A DNA stretch of 6,441 bases from Sulfurospirillum sp036802865 (GTDB lineage: Bacteria > Campylobacterota > Campylobacteria > Campylobacterales > Sulfurospirillaceae), in contig NZ_DAIRVK010000008.1 in assembly GCF_036802865.1 (NCBI RefSeq), positions 1 through 6,441 on the forward strand, read 5' to 3'. Shown here piece after piece: positions 1-6,386 of this stretch. The position numbers and the translations under genes were made by a program. Within the stretch, counting starts at the first letter, position 1. Every line of letters begins with the position of its first letter. The notes under the pieces were generated by a model. It ran no database searches and was not told the DNA's origin. It saw only the letters and a program-made list of their open reading frames with translations.

Positions 1-13
1 TTCTCTCAAACGA

Positions 14-50
14 GGACGAAATTATATAGACTTACACCTTAAAAGAAGGT
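14..50 (-). promoter_or_regulatory. Sigma-70-type promoter pointing out of the left edge
   Basis: On the minus strand the sequence reads TTTTAAGGTGTAAG followed by TATATAAT, with a perfect TATAAT at 26-21. This fits the Campylobacterota housekeeping promoter pattern, in which a TTTAAG-like element upstream of the -10 box stands in for a weak -35 hexamer. Transcription would start near position 14 and run left out of the window, so it would serve the next gene downstream of the pseudopilin, which is not visible. A weak 5-bp hairpin (ACCTT/AAGGT, 36-50) overlaps it but has no T-tract on either strand, so I do not call a terminator. The promoter is inferred from sequence only. Confidence 0.5.
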
Positions 51-73
51 TAAAGAATTGAAGGGGATTTTAC

Positions 74-688
74 TTAATAATTTTGAGAAGAAATATACGT
101 ATAACCAGTCTCTTTTGTAACTGTAATTGTTACATTACCATCAGGGTTAACAAGTGTAATATGGCAATCTTGCGTTAATAGATATTGATATCTATTTGTC
201 GCAGGAGGCAGAGTTTTTGTAATATAATAATATGGACGCCCCAATATATCAAAAGACAACTCACCTATTCCTGTTCCAGTATGACAACTTTGTGCAAATT
301 CCACACTTGTAATTCCAAAAGATTTTGCAATATTTGTTTTATTATTAGTGCCATCAAAATAGTTATTTGATAATGGATCTCGAGCTGGTTCCATAGCATC
401 AGAATTGCCATTTTGATCTTTATCTGAATAAATCTCGTAATAAATTTTTAATGGATTGGTTAATCTTTTAAATTCAAGCTGCCAATTTGCTCTAAACCAA
501 GTTGCATTATTATCTTTGAACTTATCATCTATCATCGCTAAATGCTGAGTATAACGAATGTGACTTACCACTTGGTCGGCAGCTTCTCGCAAGGTATTAC
601 GTTGAAAGCTCGAGGAAACAACATACGATAAAATGCCTACGATCATAATGACAAACACCAGTTCAAGCATCGTAAACGCCTTTTTCAT
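74..688 (-). CDS. GspH/FimT-like type II secretion / type IV pilus pseudopilin
   Basis: Minor pseudopilin-like protein of 204 residues, expected to be inserted in the inner membrane and processed by prepilin peptidase. The leader is MKKA; cleavage before Phe5 gives a mature FTMLE start with the conserved Glu at mature position 5 (residue 9). The hydrophobic helix covers residues 5-26. The rest is a soluble domain with family-like FDILGRP (146-152) and ITVTKETGYTYI (188-199). Two cysteines (135 and 175) could form a periplasmic disulfide. Residues 89-97 (DKDQNGNSD) resemble a calcium-binding loop. The -1 residue is Ala rather than the usual Gly. An in-frame ATG lies two codons upstream (694), but AGAGAAG ends six bases before the ATG at 688 and directly abuts the upstream one, so I chose 688. 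The gene starts 12 bases after the glycosyltransferase stop, and its ribosome binding site lies at the junction. Which secretion or pilus system it serves cannot be told from this window; no other pilus gene is present. Family call firm, role inferred. Confidence 0.88.
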   Translation of the reverse strand: MKKAFTMLELVFVIMIVGILSYVVSSSFQRNTLREAADQVVSHIRYTQHLAMIDDKFKDNNATWFRANWQLEFKRLTNPLKIYYEIYSDKDQNGNSDAMEPARDPLSNNYFDGTNNKTNIAKSFGITSVEFAQSCHTGTGIGELSFDILGRPYYYITKTLPPATNRYQYLLTQDCHITLVNPDGNVTITVTKETGYTYISSQNY

Positions 689-700
689 TTCCATCTTCTC

Positions 701-1891
701 TTAGATAACTCTGTAAAGATAAAATGTTTTAACGGTTTTGCCATAATAAGCAATATCGATTTTTTCGAACCCTTCATCTATCTCTTTTTGAGTTGTAAGT
801 TTATACACCCCACCTCGTTCTATATTATAAAACTTAAGCCTTAGCGCCATTTTGTCATCTTTGATTATAACTTTCGTAATGCCTTTAGCTTTGAGTTCAG
901 TCGCTAACTCTTTTGCAATGTCATAATTTATTGCAAAGTGTTTAGAAGGATCGTCCATAAAAGCATACAAAGGCTTGTTAAAAACGCTTAACATGGTATT
1001 TGCGATAAGTGTTATAAGCACAATCGCAAATACAAAGGTATGAAGTTTACGAAATGAGGGAAGTCTTACACGGTAACTGTTGAAAAAAACTTTTATCATT
1101 AAAGGAACAGAAAGGACCACAAACGGTGCAAAATCTTCAAGCAAGAGTCGTTGTCTTAAAGAGAGTAATAACGAAACGACTAATGAAAAGAATGAGATAT
1201 ACCATAAAAGGTTCTTTTCTTCTTTAATAAGAATGCGGTACATGGCATACACAAAATATAAAAAGAGCAACGGTGAAAATACGATGGCATAAACACCAAG
1301 TGTATCAATAAAATAACCTCGAGGCTTTCCACCAGTATCAAACCCGTACAGGTACATTGAAGCACTAAATAAAATCAGCGTCAAAATGAGTAAATCGGTT
1401 TTGCGCTTCATCAAGGCATAGATAAACAACGCAATATAAAAAATCGCAAAGGAATTATCAACAAAAAGACACACGATAAGAACCACGTGGGAAGCGATTT
1501 TGTGCTCTTTGAGATACAAATAGGTAAATAAAAGACTAAAGAAAATGACAAGGCTACCACTATTGACAAACAAGGCAACACCATTAACCCCTGGCAAAAG
1601 GGCATAAATAGCAATTGAGAAGATACGATCAACACGTTTTTTTAAAAAGAGTTTGCCAATTTTATAGAGTAAAACGATGGAAGCAAGGTGAAAAAGAATA
1701 AACGGCAAACGTAGTGCAACATCATTTTGCCCAAAAAAATGTGTTGAATAAACAGCAAGATAGTGTACGAGGCTACTGCCATTAAAAAAAATATTTGCCT
1801 CATCGTGGCTAATCGAGATACTTTGTGCCGCATATAACAGCAAAGCCCCACTTAAAACAAAGATAAGGAGTAAATAAAGTCTTTCTTTCAT
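701..1891 (-). CDS. GT-C family membrane glycosyltransferase (family 39 / ArnT-like)
   Basis: Multi-pass membrane protein of 396 residues with about ten hydrophobic segments (roughly 5-22, 63-80, 90-109, 112-127, 133-160, 166-182, 198-220, 229-245, 254-270, 284-303). The first periplasmic loop carries an Asp-Glu pair at 30-31 (ISHDEANIFF), the acidic signature of GT-C enzymes that use polyprenyl-phosphate-linked sugars. The following stretch around 54-100 (GQNDVALRLPF, then ALLPGVNGV) matches the PMT/ArnT-like core. The RQRLLLEDFAPF segment (246-257) resembles the arginine-containing region before the last helices. The C-terminal part (about 318-396) is soluble and short; full ArnT proteins are about 550 residues, so this is a compact member. 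Start: the ATG overlaps the pabA stop by four bases (ATGA), and no good ribosome binding site is visible, suggesting translational coupling. It probably transfers a sugar to a periplasmic acceptor; donor and acceptor are unknown. The neighbouring pseudopilin could be a target, but that is speculation. Confidence 0.85.
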   Translation of the reverse strand: MKERLYLLLIFVLSGALLLYAAQSISISHDEANIFFNGSSLVHYLAVYSTHFFGQNDVALRLPFILFHLASIVLLYKIGKLFLKKRVDRIFSIAIYALLPGVNGVALFVNSGSLVIFFSLLFTYLYLKEHKIASHVVLIVCLFVDNSFAIFYIALFIYALMKRKTDLLILTLILFSASMYLYGFDTGGKPRGYFIDTLGVYAIVFSPLLFLYFVYAMYRILIKEEKNLLWYISFFSLVVSLLLSLRQRLLLEDFAPFVVLSVPLMIKVFFNSYRVRLPSFRKLHTFVFAIVLITLIANTMLSVFNKPLYAFMDDPSKHFAINYDIAKELATELKAKGITKVIIKDDKMALRLKFYNIERGGVYKLTTQKEIDEGFEKIDIAYYGKTVKTFYLYRVI

Positions 1892-2457
1892 AGTTTTAGG
1901 AAGTTATTTAAGATGGCATGTCCATGTTCACTTAAAATGGACTCGGGGTGAAATTGAACACCATAAATTTGTTTGTCTTTAATCTGCAATGCCATAATTT
2001 CATGGTCATCCGTACTATACGCCGTTGGGATCACAACAGCAGGTAAGCTCTCTTGCTCAACTGTCAATGAATGGTAGCGTGTTGTGGTAAAAGTTTCAGG
2101 AAGCCCATCAAAAAGGCAACTGTTGTGAAGCTGCTTGGTTGTAGATGTTTTGCCATGCATCATACGTTTGGCACGAACTACTTTGCCCCCAAAAGCCTGA
2201 CCGATAGCTTGGTGCCCTAAACAAATCCCTAAAATAGGGATCTTTCCACCAAAATGTTTGATAACTTCAAGACTTACACCTGCTTCATTTGGCGTTGCAG
2301 GACCAGGAGAGATGATGATCTTTTCAGGATTGAGTGCTTCGATCTCTTCGATGTTCAGCTCATCATTGCGAATCACCTTAAGATCAGCACCAAGCTCTAA
2401 GCAGTACTGAACAATGTTGTAGGTAAAGCTATCGTAGTTGTCTATCATTAATACCAT
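1888..2457 (-). CDS. pabA: Glutamine amidotransferase subunit of aminodeoxychorismate (or anthranilate) synthase
   Basis: Class I glutamine amidotransferase of 189 residues, the usual full length. It hydrolyses glutamine and passes ammonia to PabB (4-amino-4-deoxychorismate, for folate) or TrpE (anthranilate, for tryptophan) in the cytoplasm. Visible signatures are IDNYDSFTYN (5-14), SPGP (50-53), the nucleophile Cys79 in GICLGHQ, MHGKTS (100-105), RYHSL (127-131), and the catalytic His170 and Glu172 in QFHPES. The MHGKTS, YHSLTVE.SLPA and SILSEHGH stretches resemble enterobacterial PabA more than dedicated TrpG, and no trp gene is adjacent; a dual role remains possible. Start choice: ATG 2457 gives the family-typical MVLMIDNYDSF, with GAGGGA ten bases upstream. 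A TTG at 2475 with AGGAG only three bases upstream would add six residues and is the alternative. First gene of the operon; its stop overlaps the glycosyltransferase start. Confidence 0.93.
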   Translation of the reverse strand: MVLMIDNYDSFTYNIVQYCLELGADLKVIRNDELNIEEIEALNPEKIIISPGPATPNEAGVSLEVIKHFGGKIPILGICLGHQAIGQAFGGKVVRAKRMMHGKTSTTKQLHNSCLFDGLPETFTTTRYHSLTVEQESLPAVVIPTAYSTDDHEIMALQIKDKQIYGVQFHPESILSEHGHAILNNFLKL

Positions 2458-2496
2458 TTTTCTTGTTTCCCTCAAACGCTCCTAAATTAAGAAGCT

Positions 2497-2532
2497 TTTC
2501 TATGCAATATACTTTTTGTTAATACTTAAAAT
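2497..2532 (-). promoter_or_regulatory. Putative promoter of the pabA operon
   Basis: Minus-strand TTTTAAGTATT (2531-2521) is followed by the -10-like TATATT (2511-2506). This resembles the Campylobacterota sigma-70 pattern in which TTTAAGT precedes the -10 box and no strict TTGACA is needed. The expected start near 2499 would leave a leader of about 40 bases before the pabA ATG. No operator, riboswitch or leader peptide is apparent in that leader. Confidence 0.45.
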
Positions 2533-2642
2533 TCTACCCTATATCTACACCAAAGCGTAGTTATTGATTATTGTATCAATTTTTGTGTTGTTTTAAAATT
2601 AATAGACCCTTTAAAAAAATGATGAAAACCTATTGACTTAGA

Positions 2643-3001
2643 TTATGCCCCTTGTTCTTTACATTCCAAGAATTTATTTGTTGTATTCAAATTTCTCAAA
2701 ACCTTTTCATCAACATACATATGATTTTGATATCATAACCTAGATTATATAAAGTCTATCGTATCGCTTTTAAACTTGAAATAGGAATAACCAATTCATC
2801 TCTCGAATTAACATCTAGCGTAGTACTTAGGTTCTAATTTTTTATGATCTCATCATTGAGTTTTCTTTCAACATCATCTTTTGATTGATATTGTTTGTTT
2901 TAGGAAAATATGTTTGTAGTAATTTTTTCAAATTTAACTTTTCCGCTTAAAGGCTCAAAAGGTTGTATTAACACATATAGAGTATATTGTGTATTTTTCA
3001 T
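2643..3001 (-). pseudogene. Decayed small gene of unknown family
   Basis: A minus-strand ATG at 3001 has a good ribosome binding site (AAGGA, five bases upstream) and opens a frame starting MKNTQYTLYVLIQPFEPLSG. After 33 residues it meets TAA at 2902-2900. The same frame then continues in coding-like fashion (QSKDDVERKLNDEIIKN) to TAG at 2836-2834, and again (LDVNSRDELVIPISSLKAIR) to TAG at 2758-2756, then TLYNLGYDIKI. Just after this, another frame takes over from 2720 (MYVDEKVLRNLNTTNKF) up to TAA at 2645-2643, as if a frameshift had occurred. Read through, this is about 119 codons rich in Asp, Glu and Lys rather than the Phe/Ile/Asn/Tyr mix expected of random AT-rich DNA. I do not recognise the family. 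The alternative is a real 33-residue peptide followed by chance open frames. Confidence 0.4.
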
Positions 3002-3198
3002 TTTTGTCCTTTGGCGTTAATTATTACGGAACAAATGTAAATATTTAAAGTAATATGCCCTCTGCGTTCTTTTAAAATTGCATTTGTATTTCGTTGTTAA
3101 CTACGCAAAATTAAAGGTAAATCTAATGCCACGTAGGGAGCTGAAAGGCATTAACTACACTGCTTAGTATTTTTTATATAAATTTCTTAATCACAAAA

Positions 3199-4377
3199 TT
3201 ATTTGTTCTTAACTTTATAAATGAATTTATCAGGCAGAGGCAAGGCATCTATTCTTTTATCCCAATAATTACTTTTTTCATCCATTATATGAAATAATAA
3301 TTGTGTTTCATACACATGCAATATAAATATTTTATTTTTAGGTTCGATGTAATCAAGTACACTCCTAAAATATTCATAATCAAGAACTCTATACGATTGA
3401 CTGAAATAATTTAATAGTCCAACACTTGGATAAGTTAACATAAATGAATTACCAAACATCATCATAGGGGGAAACAGTTCTTCATCTTTACTAGTAGTAC
3501 GATATGCTTCATATTCTTTTACTTTTTTGTTAGAGGTATACATATATTGTGTGAAATTTGTTTTCTCTGCATTCCAAGCAGGTGCATCTTCATTAACTGT
3601 ATAAATTAATGGTAATGAACTAGATTCATTACCATTAAAGTTTTTAATCACGCCTTTATTAGTTTTTACATCCCATAAATCTTTATTCATGTAATGTCTA
3701 GAAAGATGATTGACAATCTCTTTTGCTATATAAGTTGAACCAATAGTATTAAAATGCATATCCGTTTTATAAAATACATCATATTGCAAACTAATACTTC
3801 TTAGAATATTTAGCGCATCAATATAAGGAATATCATTTTCTTGTAAAGTATTTTGAAATTTTTCTAACATAATTGGATATTCTCTTTTTGTTAGTTTCTC
3901 AGGAAATTTTTTTGCATATACTGTTGGTTTTACGGGTATGATAACCAGCATAAAATATATACCTTGATCATTACAATACGTTTGAAGTTTTTTAAGTTTT
4001 ATAATAGCTTTTTCAATATCTTGGTCACTTAGTTTATCTAAAGCTGCTATTTGTACAGTTGATAATTTTTTATCGCTTAACCAACCATTGTCTCCTACTA
4101 TAACTTCTTTAGATCTACCAAAAATACTATATTCAAATTGACCATTGAGCCTAAGAAATAAATCTCTTAATGGGAAGTTATCATTGTAATATTTTTCAAT
4201 TTGTATATATGTACTAGGTTTTTTATAAAGTTCCAAAAGAGTATTTTGTATCAAACTAGCTTTTTGTCTTTTTTCATCGACGATATCTACTTTTATTATG
4301 TTCCATTTGTAATTAATTGTGGGTAAAGCTATAAAAAATATAAACCCAATGATTGTTAAATATTTATGTTTCATCAT
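3199..4377 (-). CDS. AlgJ/AlgX-like SGNH-type polysaccharide O-acetyltransferase
   Basis: Protein of 392 residues with one N-terminal signal anchor (about 5-22) and a periplasmic SGNH-hydrolase-like domain of the AlgJ/AlgX family. Family features are the entry segment YYNDNFPLRDLFLRLNGQ (63-80), the VGDNGWLS turn (94-101), Asp206 and His208 in YKTDMHFNTIGS, equivalent to the Asp-His pair of AlgJ/AlgX, and the putative nucleophile Ser311 in MFGNSF. All three catalytic residues are therefore present. Known relatives take acetyl groups delivered by an MBOAT partner and place them on an exopolysaccharide such as alginate. Its ATG shares one base with the stop of the upstream MBOAT gene (TAATG); a second Met follows at codon 2. 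Without a strong ribosome binding site this suggests translational coupling and equal dosage. Base composition is very AT-rich. The polymer modified is unknown, as no alginate or other glycan synthesis gene is in view. Confidence 0.85.
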   Translation of the reverse strand: MMKHKYLTIIGFIFFIALPTINYKWNIIKVDIVDEKRQKASLIQNTLLELYKKPSTYIQIEKYYNDNFPLRDLFLRLNGQFEYSIFGRSKEVIVGDNGWLSDKKLSTVQIAALDKLSDQDIEKAIIKLKKLQTYCNDQGIYFMLVIIPVKPTVYAKKFPEKLTKREYPIMLEKFQNTLQENDIPYIDALNILRSISLQYDVFYKTDMHFNTIGSTYIAKEIVNHLSRHYMNKDLWDVKTNKGVIKNFNGNESSSLPLIYTVNEDAPAWNAEKTNFTQYMYTSNKKVKEYEAYRTTSKDEELFPPMMMFGNSFMLTYPSVGLLNYFSQSYRVLDYEYFRSVLDYIEPKNKIFILHVYETQLLFHIMDEKSNYWDKRIDALPLPDKFIYKVKNK

Positions 4378-5786
4378 TAGAATCTAAAATAAATAAATGG
4401 TTTAAAATCATTTCCAGTCATATAAATTGTGGAAAAAATTAAAATTGTAAAAACTGAAAGTGTTTTCAAAAATATATAAATTGAATTGAATTTTTTAAGA
4501 TTTGTTACAATTGAAAATGGAAGATATGAAAATAGAAATCCAGATAGAAGTGTAATCATAAATAATGGATCTTGATACATTTGTATATCTGAACTTCTGG
4601 AAATTGTGAACATGGCTTTTAAATACAAAATTGCTTGAGCAATACTTTCGCTGCGAAAAAGCACCCAACCAATAGTAACTAAAAAAAACGTCAATAAAAC
4701 GCCAATAAATCCTTGCATTTCAAAATGATATTTGTTTTTTAGTAATCTCTCTAGTGTTAAAATAACCCCATAATAAAATCCCCACACGACAAATGTTAAT
4801 GCAGCCCCATGCCATAATCCGCATACTAAAAATACTATCATAAGATTAATATATGTTCTAAATTCACCTTTTTGATTACCACCTAACGGAATATATAAAT
4901 AATCTTTTAACCATCTTGATAAGCTCATATGCCATCTTTTCCAAAATTCGGTTACATTATTTGATAAATATGGTCTACTAAAGTTTTCAGGAAAATGAAA
5001 TCCAAACATAAGTGCTAATCCAATTGCCATTGCACTATATCCAGCAAAGTCAAAGTATATTTGAAAACTATAGGTTACAGCACCAAACCATGCGGTGAGC
5101 ATTGTAAGGGAATGCGTATCTAGTGCAAATATTTTATCTACGGTTGGGGCCAGGTTATCTGCTATTAGTACCTTCATTCCTAAGCCCATTGTAAATTTTA
5201 CGACTCCTTTGTAAAAATTATCTATAGTAAGGCTATTTTCTTTTTGTAGCTCTTGTGAAATTTCTTGAAATCGTACGATAGGCCCTGCTACTAAGTGAGG
5301 GAAAAGAGATAAAAATGTACTAAACTCTAATAAATTAGCTCTGATAGTGTGATCCTTATAAATATCTACCAAGTATGCAATAGCCATGAATGTGTAAAAT
5401 GAAATGCCAATAGGTAGATATGGATGAAGTTCTATAAATAATTGTGTATCTGAGACATATCCAATTAAATCTAATATGAATCTTATATATTTAAAATATA
5501 GCAGTAACAAAATATTGACAGTTATCCCTATAAATAAAATGATTTTCCTTTTTTTTACATTTATTAAAACTACTAACAATTCACCAAAGTAAAAATTTAG
5601 CACTATTGAAATGAGTAACAAAATCATCATTTTACCACTACCAAAAAAGTAAAAAATAAAACTCAGAAGTGTTAATATCATTATTGATAATATAATATTT
5701 TTTTTAGTAAATATTTTTGGGATGTAAAAAGTTATTAATGCTATAGGCAAAAATAAATAAATAAATATTAAAGAACTAAAAACCAT
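4377..5786 (-). CDS. MBOAT family O-acyltransferase (AlgI/DltB/PatA-like)
   Basis: Integral membrane protein of 469 residues, close to the 460-520 usual for AlgI-type MBOATs. The N terminus MVFSSLIFIYLFLP is the typical family start, and AGGAAA lies nine bases upstream of this ATG. Central signatures are LFPHLVAGPIVRF (161-173), the YFDFAGYSAMAIGLA stretch (244-258), NFSRPYLSNNVTEFWKRWHM (268-287) and SLSRWLKDYLYIPLGG (288-303). The invariant membrane histidine is His327 in CGLWHGAA. The C terminus ends PFIYFRF, close to the family PFIYFQF ending. Family members take an acyl group, usually acetyl, from a cytoplasmic donor and pass it through the inner membrane. The SGNH-type partner encoded immediately downstream is expected to complete the transfer in the periplasm. 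No truncation or missing key residue is seen. Orthology to algI itself is not claimed, since no alginate genes are present; teichoic acid alanylation (DltB) is unlikely given the AlgJ-like partner. Confidence 0.92.
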   Translation of the reverse strand: MVFSSLIFIYLFLPIALITFYIPKIFTKKNIILSIMILTLLSFIFYFFGSGKMMILLLISIVLNFYFGELLVVLINVKKRKIILFIGITVNILLLLYFKYIRFILDLIGYVSDTQLFIELHPYLPIGISFYTFMAIAYLVDIYKDHTIRANLLEFSTFLSLFPHLVAGPIVRFQEISQELQKENSLTIDNFYKGVVKFTMGLGMKVLIADNLAPTVDKIFALDTHSLTMLTAWFGAVTYSFQIYFDFAGYSAMAIGLALMFGFHFPENFSRPYLSNNVTEFWKRWHMSLSRWLKDYLYIPLGGNQKGEFRTYINLMIVFLVCGLWHGAALTFVVWGFYYGVILTLERLLKNKYHFEMQGFIGVLLTFFLVTIGWVLFRSESIAQAILYLKAMFTISRSSDIQMYQDPLFMITLLSGFLFSYLPFSIVTNLKKFNSIYIFLKTLSVFTILIFSTIYMTGNDFKPFIYFRF

Positions 5787-5802
5787 GAGTTATTGTTTCC
5801 TG

Positions 5803-5815
5803 CAACTAAATTATG
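5803..5815 (-). promoter_or_regulatory. Possible -10 box for the acetyltransferase pair
   Basis: CATAAT at 5815-5810 on the minus strand lies 24 bases upstream of the MBOAT ATG, following an AT-rich stretch containing TTTACA (5829-5824). Spacing to any -35-like hexamer is not canonical. A start near 5803 would give a very short leader carrying the AGGAAA ribosome binding site. Weak call; in such AT-rich DNA similar hexamers arise by chance. Confidence 0.25.
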
Positions 5816-5837
5816 ATGTAATGTAAAGAATTTATTA

Positions 5838-6053
5838 ATTGATTTTAATAAAACTTTTTAAGTTTAAAGGCTTTTCCATAAAAACTATAGAAATAAATTT
5901 TTTAAGCGTAACACGTCAAACCAAGGTGTTACAAGTAGCTACTAAATTCTGATAGTTTTAACTATGCTCTAAACTAAAGCCTATATCGTTAAATACGTGA
6001 CTAGCACCTAATTTAACAGCCAAGAAATTTATATAATTTTTTAGTTGTTGATA
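5838..6053 (-). pseudogene. Possible decayed coding fragment upstream of the MBOAT gene
   Basis: A minus-strand frame between stops at 6056-6054 and 5837-5835 has 72 codons with only two internal stops, TAA at 5960-5958 and TGA at 5918-5916. The first 31 codons include FLAVKLGASHVFNDIGFSLE, whose Ala, Val, Gly, Asp and Glu content is unlike random translation of AT-rich DNA. After the stops the frame continues with NYQNLVATCNTLV and then RVTLKKFISIVFMEKP. There is no clear start codon or ribosome binding site, and I do not recognise a family. It may be the tail of a degraded gene, perhaps cut by whatever inserted to its right. Chance open frames are a real alternative. Confidence 0.25.
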
Positions 6054-6386
6054 TTATTTAGTTTTATATAGCCATACCTGTTTTAGGAGCTTGATGAGAT
6101 GTCAAACGTTACTAATACAGATGATACTATGCTATGCCATACTTTACTACAATGAAAATATGATACAAAAAATTTGCTTTTAATTTAATTTAATTGGAGA
6201 TCAAAAAAATAAAAAATTCTATTGTTGAGATGTACTAAAAATATATGAAAAATAGAAAGTTTTACTATTGCTATGTTAAAGAGCGAAAAAGTAAATATTT
6301 ACAAGTTACTAAAATGTTGGGCAGTCTAATTTTAAAATGTTTTTAACAACTTTTATAGTTTGTGTCACAAAAATAATATTTTTATA

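Larger units (their letters stand above)
2476..3198. other. Gap of over 700 bases without an intact gene
   Basis: Between the acetylation pair and pabA no intact gene of recognisable family is present on either strand. The gap contains the pabA promoter (2497-2532) and the decayed frame (2643-3001). The part nearest the SGNH gene (3002-3198) contains only a 7-bp inverted repeat, TAATGCC/GGCATTA (3124-3130 and 3147-3153), with no convincing T-tract on the minus strand, so no intrinsic terminator is called for the upstream pair. TAATAAT-like sequence around 3026-3020 could be an old promoter for the decayed gene. Confidence 0.7.

Noticed and set aside
185..370. 61-codon plus-strand frame inside the pseudopilin gene
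   Set aside because: It lies antisense to a well-supported pseudopilin and its product, rich in Cys, Ile and Ser, shows no recognisable feature.
1080..1851. Several open frames of 60-75 codons inside the glycosyltransferase gene on both strands
   Set aside because: They overlap a full-length gene with clear family features in another frame and have no supporting start signals.
2555..3106. Long-range 9-bp inverted repeat GCGTAGTTA (2555-2563) and TAACTACGC (3098-3106) framing the decayed gene, considered as transposon ends
   Set aside because: Flanking bases do not match, no target duplication is seen, and about this many 9-bp matches are expected within a gap of this size.
3124..3153. 7-bp inverted repeat TAATGCC/GGCATTA with a 16-base loop, considered as terminator or recombination site
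   Set aside because: No adequate T-tract on the minus strand, no integrase, and several 7-bp repeats of this spacing are expected by chance at this base composition.
2476..3198. CRISPR array, tRNA or structured RNA in the gaps
   Set aside because: No regularly spaced direct repeats, cloverleaf, or GC-rich structured segment was seen by eye in either gap.
5908..6017. Hairpins GTAACAC/GTGTTAC (5908-5932) and GTTAAAT/ATTTAAC (5988-6017), considered as integron attC sites
   Set aside because: The second loosely fits the outer attC boxes, but there are no inner boxes, no array of cassettes and no integron integrase in view; chance level in AT-rich DNA.
6291..6302. Perfect 12-base palindrome GTAAATATTTAC, considered as an operator
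   Set aside because: By rough estimate a few such palindromes are expected by chance in a window this AT-rich, and no gene start lies next to it.
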